NCBI GenBank assembly: GCA_023411645.1
Contig: JAEYON010000001.1
Span: 1 to 61,476, forward strand
DNA length: 61,476 nucleotides
Origin: Bacillota bacterium
GTDB taxonomy: Bacteria > Bacillota > Clostridia > Acetivibrionales > DTU013
Reading direction: 5' to 3'
How positions within the stretch are numbered: position 1 is the first letter of the stretch; every line of letters begins with the position of its first letter. This document shows positions 17,284-25,164 of the stretch, one piece after another. A program made the translations under genes and the position numbers. Under the pieces are notes generated by a model, which did not search any database, was not told where the DNA came from, and saw nothing but the letters and a program-made list of their open reading frames with translations.

Positions 17284-18525
17284 CTATATCTTCGTCTCCA
17301 TGTGCTCAATGGCCTCAAATGCTGATTTTGCTTCCGCTTTGGGCTCGCCGTGCTTCACCAGCATCATAAAGAAGAACGCAAGAACCATGGATATACTGGA
17401 ATAGACAAAGAGAAATTCATCCCCAATAATATCCTTAATATAACCAAAGAGAATAGGACTGACAATAGCGGCCATCATTGAGAAAAAGTAATAATAGCCT
17501 GTATATTTACCAATTCCCTTGTTTGACGTCATTTCGACCACCATCGGATATGAATTAATATTTATCAAAGCCCAGCTTATGCCACCGACAGCTAGTAATA
17601 CATAAATCAAATATGGGTTGCTACCTCCAACGAAGTTCATGGTCAGGAACACAAGAAAGAGAAAGGTAATGCCAATCAGGATGGTTCTCTTTCTGCCAAT
17701 CTTTGTGGCCAGCAAACCGGAAGGAATTGAAAACACAACCAGCATAGCCGAGAAAACTGCAAGCATAAAGGAAGATTGGCTCTTGTCAATCTTTAAGACA
17801 ACCTCTCCAAAGGTCGAAAAGAACGTTTCCACTGCGTTGTATCCGGTAAACCAGAAGAAGATGGCAAGAAGAAGGAAAATCAGGCTCAAGCCTGCGCCTT
17901 TTTCCCCGACGACCGTATTGGCTTCCTTTTCAGCAGGTTTGTCATCAGCGATTTCCTTCGGCTCATGTACCAACAGATACATGATTATAATGGTCGCTAC
18001 CATTATCACGGAACCTACTGCAAACGGCAGAAATTCATTGATCTTGAACAGGAAACCGCCGATCAGGAAGGCGATAACAGCTCCGACGCCGCCCATAAAA
18101 TTAATCACGCCGTTTGCCTTGCTTCGCAGCTGACGCGGGGTGAAATCAGGCATCAGGGCAACTGTTGGCGCCCTGTATATGCTCATAAAGAAATTCATTG
18201 CGATCACAGTAATCATGACCGGTATCAAATTAAGCCTTGTCACGGGGATCAGTATAAACGCAATCGCGGAAAGCGGTATACCAACCAGAAGATATGGCAT
18301 CCTTCTTCCATACCTGGTATTGGTGCGGTCGCTTAATGCACCGAAGATCGGAAGAAAAATAACCGCAAAGATATTGTCGATCGTCATGACAGAACCAACT
18401 TCAACGCCTGATAATCCCAGGTCCTTCAGATAGATAGGCATTGCAATGTTGTAAATCCCCCAGACGATACTGACTGTAAAAAATCCAAGACCGATCAGCA
18501 TGGTATTCTTATAATTAAGCTTCAT
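17284..18525 (-). CDS. Major facilitator superfamily transporter (SLC45/GPH sugar-symporter-like)
   Basis: 413 residues with 12 predicted membrane spans and the loop motif GALSDRTNTRYGRRMPYL (about 60-78), characteristic of MFS sugar:cation symporters. A conserved glycine-rich region (YTGYYYFFSMMAAIVSPILFG) is in the second half. The ATG at 18525 overlaps the stop codon of the glycerophosphodiesterase gene (ATGA), so they are translated together. The natural inference is uptake of a glycerophosphodiester or its polyol headgroup, but the substrate could be a disaccharide. Confidence 0.83.
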   Translation of the reverse strand: MKLNYKNTMLIGLGFFTVSIVWGIYNIAMPIYLKDLGLSGVEVGSVMTIDNIFAVIFLPIFGALSDRTNTRYGRRMPYLLVGIPLSAIAFILIPVTRLNLIPVMITVIAMNFFMSIYRAPTVALMPDFTPRQLRSKANGVINFMGGVGAVIAFLIGGFLFKINEFLPFAVGSVIMVATIIIMYLLVHEPKEIADDKPAEKEANTVVGEKGAGLSLIFLLLAIFFWFTGYNAVETFFSTFGEVVLKIDKSQSSFMLAVFSAMLVVFSIPSGLLATKIGRKRTILIGITFLFLVFLTMNFVGGSNPYLIYVLLAVGGISWALININSYPMVVEMTSNKGIGKYTGYYYFFSMMAAIVSPILFGYIKDIIGDEFLFVYSSISMVLAFFFMMLVKHGEPKAEAKSAFEAIEHMETKI

Positions 18526-19295
18526 TGTGTGCAACTCCCTCCCATTTCTTTAACGATTTTCAGCGCGATATCCGGAACATTGGTGATGATTCCGTCAACG
18601 CCTGCTGCAGCCATTGCCTTAATATGCTCCGGCTGGTCTACTGTAAATGGATTTACCGCAATGTTATTAAGTTTACAGCCTTTCATCACTTCAGGAACAA
18701 TATTATAAAAGAGAGGATGTATTGCCGTTGCGCCCATTCTGCGGGCATATTCCCAGGGTTCATAAAGCCCGGCCATATAAAGCGGCGCAGTCTTTATTTC
18801 AGGGTCTATCCTGCGTATTTCCACAAGAGAGTAATGATTAAAGGAAGAGATGATCGTACGGTTCGTGAGCCTATACTTTCTGATAGCCGAAGCCACAGCC
18901 TGTTCGATTCCCGGATAAAAAACAGGGCCGTTCTTCAGTTCGATGTTCAACAAGCCGTCCCAATTAGACAGCAGCTGCAGCAACTCATCCAATTCGGGAA
19001 TCCTCTCACCGTTGAAACCGGGGGAAAACCAAGACCCAAAATCCAGGGCTTTAAGCTGCGCAAGGGTCATACTCTTTACCAGACCCTTTCCGTTGCTGGT
19101 CCTGTCTACCTGCTCGTCATGGATGATGACAGGATGTCCGTCGGCACTGAGATGAACGTCCGTCTCGATCCCTCCGGCACCAAGCTCCAATGCTTTTGTG
19201 AAGGCTGCCATCGTATTTTCGGGCGCTTGCTTGGACGCGCCTCTGTGTGCAATGATCACAGGCTCCTTGATATACGTCAACCCCTTTCGTTTCAA
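18522..19295 (-). CDS. Glycerophosphodiester phosphodiesterase
   Basis: About 257 residues of the GDPD (GlpQ/UgpQ) family, which hydrolyses glycerophosphodiesters to glycerol-3-phosphate and an alcohol. IIAHRGA.....ENT gives the HR and metal-binding Glu, ETDVHLSADG the second metal site, and IIHDEQVDRTSNG the catalytic histidine. There is no signal peptide, so it is cytoplasmic, in line with an import partner (the MFS gene it overlaps). The exact start is unclear: the longest frame begins at a TTG at 19295 without a strong ribosome-binding site. Confidence 0.9.
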   Translation of the reverse strand: MKRKGLTYIKEPVIIAHRGASKQAPENTMAAFTKALELGAGGIETDVHLSADGHPVIIHDEQVDRTSNGKGLVKSMTLAQLKALDFGSWFSPGFNGERIPELDELLQLLSNWDGLLNIELKNGPVFYPGIEQAVASAIRKYRLTNRTIISSFNHYSLVEIRRIDPEIKTAPLYMAGLYEPWEYARRMGATAIHPLFYNIVPEVMKGCKLNNIAVNPFTVDQPEHIKAMAAAGVDGIITNVPDIALKIVKEMGGSCTQ

Positions 19296-19331
19296 TTTAT
19301 ATGTTATTACTTCTTTCTATGCCGCATTCCA

Positions 19332-20690
19332 TTAATTTCGCAGACTGATGATGGGAGCGGGTATCCTGCCGCCCCTCTTTATGAATTCATTGCTGCCATA
19401 CCTGTTCAGGCTCATCACAGGCCCCGTACCAAGTAATCCACCGAACTCAACCACATCTCCGGCAACCTTGCCAGGGGCAGGTATGATCCTGACCGCTGTA
19501 GTTTTGTTATTGACCGCTCCGATTGCCATTTCGTCGGCAATGATGGCCGAAATTGTTTCAGCTGTAGTGTCGCCGGGAACCACGATCATATCAAGTCCAA
19601 CAGAGCAAACACAGGTCATTGCTTCCAGCTTTTCTATTGAAAGAGCACCTTGTTGAACTGCCGCGATCATTCCGGCATCCTCGCTCACAGGGATGAACGC
19701 CCCACTGAGGCCGCCCACATGGGAAGAGGCCATGATGCCGCCCTTTTTCACTGCGTCATTGAGCAGCGCAAGCGCAGCTATTGTTCCGTGGGTGCCACAT
19801 TTCTCCAGACCCATTTCTTCTAATATGTATGCAACGCTGTCTCCTACTGCAGGAGTTGGAGCCAATGAGAGGTCTACAATCCCAAAAGGCACGTTCAGCC
19901 GCTTTGAAGCCTCCTTTGCCACAAGCTGCCCCATTCTGGTGATCTTGAAGGCTGTCTTTTTTATGACATCGGCAACCGTACTGAAATCAGCGCCCTTTAC
20001 CTTTTCCAACGCGCATTTCACCACACCCGGTCCGCTGATGCCTACATTTATTTCGCAGTCCGGCTCACCTGTCCCATGGAAGGCGCCTGCCATAAACGGA
20101 TTGTCCTCAGGCGCATTGGCAAAAACCACCAGCTTTGCGCAGGCCAATCCGCCGGTATCCGCCGTGAGCGCTGCAGCCTCCTTGATCACGACACCCATCT
20201 GCCTGACCGCATCCATGTTGATGCCTGCCTTTGTAGTGGCGACATTAACTGATGCGCACACCTTATTTGTGGCGGCCAGAGCCTGAGGGATGGAACTGAT
20301 CAGCTTCCTGTCCCCGGGAGTGTACCCCTTGTGGACCAATGCGGAAAATCCGCCAATGAAGTCTATTCCAAGCTCGTCGGCCGCTTTGTCCAGCGTCTTT
20401 GCAAACTTTATATAATCCTCGTCAGCGCAGCTCTCCGCAACCAGCGCGATGGGTGTAACGGAAACTCTCTTATTAATTATAGGTATGCCATACTCCTTCT
20501 CAATATCTCTGCCAACCTTCACAAGATCCTGAGCACACCTCATGACCTTATCATATATCTTCTGCCTGCACGCATCTCCATCCGGATGGCAGCAGTCACG
20601 AAGCGATATCCCCATTGTGATGGTTCTAATATCCAGATTCTCCTCATGGATCATTTTATATGTTTCAAGTATTTCATACTTTGTGAGCAT
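19332..20690 (-). CDS. UPF0210 family protein (DUF711)
   Basis: 452 residues matching the usual length of the UPF0210/PFL-like family, long regarded as of unknown function. Recognisable segments are GISLRDCCHPD near the N-terminus and long Gly/Ala-rich conserved stretches (FSALVHKGYTPGD, GISGPGVVKCALEKV, SSHVGGLSGAFIPVSED). The start at 20690 has AGGAGGG 10 bases upstream; the longer frame to 20774 lacks one. It is almost always paired with a small ACT-domain protein, as here. Confidence 0.9.
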   Translation of the reverse strand: MLTKYEILETYKMIHEENLDIRTITMGISLRDCCHPDGDACRQKIYDKVMRCAQDLVKVGRDIEKEYGIPIINKRVSVTPIALVAESCADEDYIKFAKTLDKAADELGIDFIGGFSALVHKGYTPGDRKLISSIPQALAATNKVCASVNVATTKAGINMDAVRQMGVVIKEAAALTADTGGLACAKLVVFANAPEDNPFMAGAFHGTGEPDCEINVGISGPGVVKCALEKVKGADFSTVADVIKKTAFKITRMGQLVAKEASKRLNVPFGIVDLSLAPTPAVGDSVAYILEEMGLEKCGTHGTIAALALLNDAVKKGGIMASSHVGGLSGAFIPVSEDAGMIAAVQQGALSIEKLEAMTCVCSVGLDMIVVPGDTTAETISAIIADEMAIGAVNNKTTAVRIIPAPGKVAGDVVEFGGLLGTGPVMSLNRYGSNEFIKRGGRIPAPIISLRN

Positions 20691-20783
20691 ACCTGTTGTT
20701 TCCCTCCTGCGGTCTACGGTCTTTGTTCCGATAACCTGTGGTATTTGATCGTATATGATGGCATTTAATCGCATTTCATGCGG

Positions 20784-21053
20784 CTATATCCTGTGCATGG
20801 AATTGAAGATATCCTCATGCTGAATTTTTACATACAGACCCAGTCTTGTACCCTCCGCCTCCAGCTTGTCCGAAAGCTCGCTGAATACAATGTCCGAATC
20901 AACCATTTCCGTAAGCATCGTCATCGTAAACACGTCCTGCATTGTCGTTTGTGATATATCCAATATGTTGACATTACTGTCCGCCAGTATTTTACTTATC
21001 CCAGCTATGATCCCCACCCTATCCTTACCAAGCACTGTTACAACAGCTTTCAT
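20784..21053 (-). CDS. ACT domain-containing protein (UPF0237 family)
   Basis: 89 residues forming a single ACT domain (MKAVVTVLGKDRVGIIAGIS...), a small amino-acid-binding regulatory fold. The start at 21053 follows GGGAG. Immediately downstream is its usual partner UPF0210, and the pair is conserved across Firmicutes, suggesting a ligand-sensing subunit for that protein. Confidence 0.9.
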   Translation of the reverse strand: MKAVVTVLGKDRVGIIAGISKILADSNVNILDISQTTMQDVFTMTMLTEMVDSDIVFSELSDKLEAEGTRLGLYVKIQHEDIFNSMHRI

Positions 21054-21152
21054 TTCCACACACTCCCTGTTAACCAGCATATGCATATAATTATCCTGCG
21101 GTAGCTTAAATTAGTATACTAGAACTATATCAAACTAAGCATGTAAATTCAA

Positions 21153-21201
21153 TAAAAAAGAAGTGCCGCGGCTGCTTCAAACTGCCAGATCCGGCACTTC
21201 T
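21153..21201 (-). terminator. Rho-independent terminator after the SLH protein gene
   Basis: AGAAGTGCCG (21192-21201 read on the minus strand) pairs with CGGCACTTCT (21159-21168), followed on that strand by a T-run. It lies just past the stop at 21225. Confidence 0.85.
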
Positions 21202-21224
21202 CTATTGATACACTATTTTGCTGT

Positions 21225-23240
21225 TTAATCGTCCTCTATGACAACTAATTCAACCTTGCCGCCTAACTGATAATCCGTATCCGTGTACAAATAAATCGTT
21301 CCGGAGGCTTTAGTCCACAGCTGAGAAAGCTTTACTACTTCCAGTTTTTCGGATTTAGTAATTTTATAAATACTGATCTTGTCCGAAAATGTATAGGTTC
21401 TTTGGTTGACTCTTATCCTGTCTTGATCGAGAGCCTGGATCGTCGTTGCCTCCGTTTCCGGAACCGTCTCGGAAATGATCTCGCTGATAGAATTGCCTGA
21501 CATGGTCACCATGACGACCGAGTCAACATTGATGAAATAGTCACATATATATGTGTAATTTTTCCCGCCGACGACAATGGTATATTTATACGAATCTTCA
21601 TCCTCCTCATCTGCGTCCGCAGGTACTTCAACATAATCCTTGACAAAGCCAAGATAGTACTCGTCTGTTTTGATGCTGTTCACAAATATGACATTAATAT
21701 CCTCGAAAATGCCGGCCTTGTTCAGGTGCAGAACTTTTCCAGCCTGTAATGTTCCCGAAGGCATTTCAGACCAGCTTACAAGCTCCGCCTTAGCATCCGC
21801 CTCCGTATCCTCCCCGCTTGAAATGAGGCTGAATATCTTCACATTCCCGGCTACATCATTGCTGTAGGATTTTGTGCCATACACTATTCTTCTGTTCTCC
21901 TTATCGACAGTCATTGCGACAGATGTTTCGTATTTCGGCAGAGTCAGTCTGACAGAACCGTCACTCTCTGTGACGTAGGTAACGACCTTACCCTTCATAG
22001 ATGATGCGCTTGTTGAAGTCTCAAAGGTCTTTTCCGCTCCGTTTGTTAATAGCAGCTTCACATACCGCTGCCTTTCAGAGGAGCTTTTATTATCAGAATT
22101 CACTGTATAGTTTGATACAGAATAATTCATAACAAACGCAAAGTTGGAATTATCCTCATAGGTTGATCCCTGAATATCCACCACCTTGCCGTCATAGCCC
22201 AAAAGCAGCATAACCGAGTCGTTCAGGCTGAATGAACCGGTGCCCGTCAGTTTGGTGAGGTCAAAGCTATTGTCCAGTTCATAGGATATTCCGTCCAATT
22301 CAACACTCTGGGGTGTGAATTTGTTCGGAATAATTCCGGTAATCGAACCAGTGATATGATTATCAATTACAAGTACATATTTATTAATGCCAAATTTATC
22401 CGAGACCTCATATACAACATTGAGTTCATCTATCTCTTGCGACGTGATCTCTTCCCCGCTGATCACTGTGGCCGGGCTGGTATTATTGTCCACAGAATTT
22501 CTGACGATACTCAGTTTTCCGCTTAGATCTATGCTCCCAAGTTTTTTCCCTTTCACTGCTGATTTATAATAAACCTGCGGCTTGCTGTAAACACTATACA
22601 TGGCAGTCGCCGTCAGAGCTGATGCTTCCGCCAGTGTCTTCGTACCATCCTGTGAGCCGGAAGCCTTTACCTTCATATCGAGCATTCTGTCCGCCATCTG
22701 CGCCATTGCCCACCTTGGCATACCGGAGCCTGCACTATATGACAAATCCTGCGTCAATCCCAGTGCTTTAGCCTTTTCAATATAGTTTTTCGGCCAGACG
22801 CCCGGAAGATCATTATCCGTATAACCTAAAGCCCTAAGCATGCCTGTAACACTCTGAGCATATGTAACCAGATCATCCGGATGGAATTTTCCATCGGCCA
22901 GACCTGTCATAAGGCCTTTACTGATAGCCGCATTAATATATCCGTTATATGTATTGCCGGCAGGCGCATCGTTGTAAAGAGTAGTCCCCTTCATAGTCTC
23001 CGCCTCATCACTCAGCCCTGCCGCAATGGCGATTAGCTTCGCAAATTCCGCTCTGGTGACATACTCATCGGGGCTAAAAGTGTTATTACCCGTTTTATTC
23101 ATCAGGCCAAGAAGTACTATTCTTTCGACCTCTTCAGCATACAATGCGTTCTTCGGCACATCCGTGTAACCGGCAAATGCCGGAACTGAAAGTGTCAGTA
23201 AAGACACAACCAACATCACTGCTAATAATTTTTTTTTCAT
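21225..23240 (-). CDS. S-layer homology domain protein
   Basis: 671 residues with a signal peptide (1-23, ending VPAFAG) and three SLH repeats in residues ~25-195 (FSPDEYVTRAEFAKLIA, GKFHPDDLVTYAQSVTGML, and a diverged third). These anchor the protein to secondary cell-wall polymer. The remaining ~470 residues are beta-rich and of no family I recognise; they may form an extracellular structural or binding part. It lies 51 bases after the MacB-type permease on the same strand and may be co-transcribed with that efflux operon. A terminator follows. Confidence 0.85.
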   Translation of the reverse strand: MKKKLLAVMLVVSLLTLSVPAFAGYTDVPKNALYAEEVERIVLLGLMNKTGNNTFSPDEYVTRAEFAKLIAIAAGLSDEAETMKGTTLYNDAPAGNTYNGYINAAISKGLMTGLADGKFHPDDLVTYAQSVTGMLRALGYTDNDLPGVWPKNYIEKAKALGLTQDLSYSAGSGMPRWAMAQMADRMLDMKVKASGSQDGTKTLAEASALTATAMYSVYSKPQVYYKSAVKGKKLGSIDLSGKLSIVRNSVDNNTSPATVISGEEITSQEIDELNVVYEVSDKFGINKYVLVIDNHITGSITGIIPNKFTPQSVELDGISYELDNSFDLTKLTGTGSFSLNDSVMLLLGYDGKVVDIQGSTYEDNSNFAFVMNYSVSNYTVNSDNKSSSERQRYVKLLLTNGAEKTFETSTSASSMKGKVVTYVTESDGSVRLTLPKYETSVAMTVDKENRRIVYGTKSYSNDVAGNVKIFSLISSGEDTEADAKAELVSWSEMPSGTLQAGKVLHLNKAGIFEDINVIFVNSIKTDEYYLGFVKDYVEVPADADEEDEDSYKYTIVVGGKNYTYICDYFINVDSVVMVTMSGNSISEIISETVPETEATTIQALDQDRIRVNQRTYTFSDKISIYKITKSEKLEVVKLSQLWTKASGTIYLYTDTDYQLGGKVELVVIEDD

Positions 23241-23291
23241 AAATACCTCCTCCTGCTATTGTGCAGCAGTTTATCCGTTTTTCAACGGTCC

Positions 23292-24476
23292 TTATTCAAA
23301 ATGCAATGCCTCTATCGGGTTTAGTTTTGCCGCTTTCACCGCGGGGAACATGCCAAATGCAACGCCAACCGCCAGCGAAATACCAAAGGATGTGATCATC
23401 CAGAAGGCTGAGTAAGCTTCCGGTACAATACCGAAACCACCAAAAATAAATTTAATGACTCCCACCCCGGTCAGGACGCCAATTAGCCCACCCAGGCCGG
23501 TAATCATGACGGCTTCGATCAGGAATTGAATCAATATGTTTCTTCTCTTTGCTCCTATGGCCTTTCTGATGCCTATTTCCCTTGTTCTTTCCGTTACGGA
23601 CACCAGCATAATGTTCATGATGCCGATTCCGCCAACAACCAGGGATATGGCGGCAATACCGCCCAACATGGCCATCATCGTACCTGTAATCTCATCAAGT
23701 GTTTCGAGCATTTGCTCTGAATTCGTGACTCTGTAGGCATTTTCGTTTTTATATACCCCGAGCAGGAACTCCTCAAGCTTTTCGACAACAACATCCATAT
23801 CAGCAGTATTAGCAGCCATAGCAGAAAAATTCCTGATCGTCGTGTTCCTGCCAAGACGCTGCGCTACTGTTACGGGGATTATGATATAGTCATCCTGCGT
23901 GCTGGTCTGGCCGGATTCCATTTCTTCCAGCACACCAACTACAGTAAAAATATCGCCGTTGATTTTGATCTTTTGTCCCAGAGGATCCTCATCGGGGAAA
24001 AGTGTTCCGGCAACTGCGGTTCCTATTAAGGCTACTTTTGACCTTCCCTCAAGATCACTGTCGATCAGGAATCTGCCGGTTGAAATAGGTCTGCTGTTGA
24101 TCTCCTCATATTCCGGTGAAGTACCCATAACAGTGGTTGTTGTCATACTTTTCGAGCCTCTTTTTACCGTGACTGCCGTCATGTTTAGCTGCGGCGCAAC
24201 TCCACTGATGATGTCACTGTTTTCTTCCGAAAATTCCTTGAAATCATCATGGCTTACTCTCCGGTTGCTACCCCTGCCGGTTATTGTGATCTGAACCAGA
24301 TTTGTGCCCATGCTTGAAAGAGAATCAGTAATATTTTTTGTGGTCCCCTGTGCATACCCGACAGCCGCAATAACTGCCGCAACACCAATGATGACGCCAA
24401 GCATGGTCAGCATGGCTCTGCCTTTATTGCTTAGAATACTTTTCAGCGCCATTTTATATGCTTCCAGAAATCCCAA
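23292..24476 (-). CDS. MacB-type ABC transporter permease
   Basis: 394 residues: an N-terminal membrane segment (AMLTMLGVIIGVAAVIA), a large extracytoplasmic MacB-like periplasmic-core domain (about 45-260), and three membrane segments in a C-terminal FtsX-like domain containing the family box TREIGIRKAIGAKR. Such permeases work with an ATPase and an HlyD-like adaptor, both directly upstream, to export peptides, drugs or lipids. Confidence 0.92.
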   Translation of the reverse strand: MGFLEAYKMALKSILSNKGRAMLTMLGVIIGVAAVIAAVGYAQGTTKNITDSLSSMGTNLVQITITGRGSNRRVSHDDFKEFSEENSDIISGVAPQLNMTAVTVKRGSKSMTTTTVMGTSPEYEEINSRPISTGRFLIDSDLEGRSKVALIGTAVAGTLFPDEDPLGQKIKINGDIFTVVGVLEEMESGQTSTQDDYIIIPVTVAQRLGRNTTIRNFSAMAANTADMDVVVEKLEEFLLGVYKNENAYRVTNSEQMLETLDEITGTMMAMLGGIAAISLVVGGIGIMNIMLVSVTERTREIGIRKAIGAKRRNILIQFLIEAVMITGLGGLIGVLTGVGVIKFIFGGFGIVPEAYSAFWMITSFGISLAVGVAFGMFPAVKAAKLNPIEALHFE

Positions 24477-25163
24477 TCAGCCCACCTCCTTGTCTTCAGC
24501 GATCTGACCGTCAATGATCCTGACGACTCTTTCCGCCTGCATGGCAATATTATTGTCATGGGTGATCAATATGATTGTGTTCCCTTTTTCATGAAGATCA
24601 CGTATGATTTTCATTATCTCCTGTCCGGATTTAGAATCCAGGTTGCCGGTCGGTTCATCGGCTAACAGGATTGGCGCATTGCTGACCAACGCCCTTGCGA
24701 TAGCCACTCTCTGCTGCTGTCCTCCTGAAAGCTCGTTTGGTGCATGCTTTAACCTCTCGCCAAGTCCGACCGCTTCCAATGCCTCGATTGATCTTCGGCG
24801 GCGTTCCTTTTGTCCGATCCCCTGATAAACCAGGGGAAGCTCAACATTTTCGACAGCACTGAGCTTTTTTAGAAGATTGAAGCCCTGAAAAATGAAACCA
24901 ATCTTTGAATTTCTAATATCCGCCAGTTCATTATCGTTCATATCGCTAATTTCTTTTCCGTCCAGTATGTAACTGCCCGCAGTCGGAACATCAAGGCAGC
25001 CCAGTATATTCATCAGCGTGGACTTGCCCGAACCGGACGGACCGACGATCGCAACAAATTCATGCTCATTGATTTGCAGCGATACGTTATTAAGCGCATT
25101 GACACTGTTTTCTCCCATTTGGTAGATTTTATAGATATTTCTTAATGTAATTATTTCAGCCAT
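24477..25163 (-). CDS. MacB/LolD-type ABC transporter ATP-binding protein
   Basis: 228 residues with Walker A GPSGSGKS, signature LSGGQQQR, Walker B LLADEP and the D-loop GNLDS, typical of the LolD/MacB family. The start at 25163 has GGAGG 8 bases upstream (inside the end of the adaptor gene) and is one base from its stop, so the two are translationally coupled. The permease follows directly. Confidence 0.93.
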   Translation of the reverse strand: MAEIITLRNIYKIYQMGENSVNALNNVSLQINEHEFVAIVGPSGSGKSTLMNILGCLDVPTAGSYILDGKEISDMNDNELADIRNSKIGFIFQGFNLLKKLSAVENVELPLVYQGIGQKERRRRSIEALEAVGLGERLKHAPNELSGGQQQRVAIARALVSNAPILLADEPTGNLDSKSGQEIMKIIRDLHEKGNTIILITHDNNIAMQAERVVRIIDGQIAEDKEVG

Positions 25164-25164
25164 C

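Noticed and set aside
18525..19436. 303-residue plus-strand frame antisense to the glycerophosphodiesterase
   Set aside because: Shadow of a well-supported gene; no ribosome-binding site or recognisable domain.
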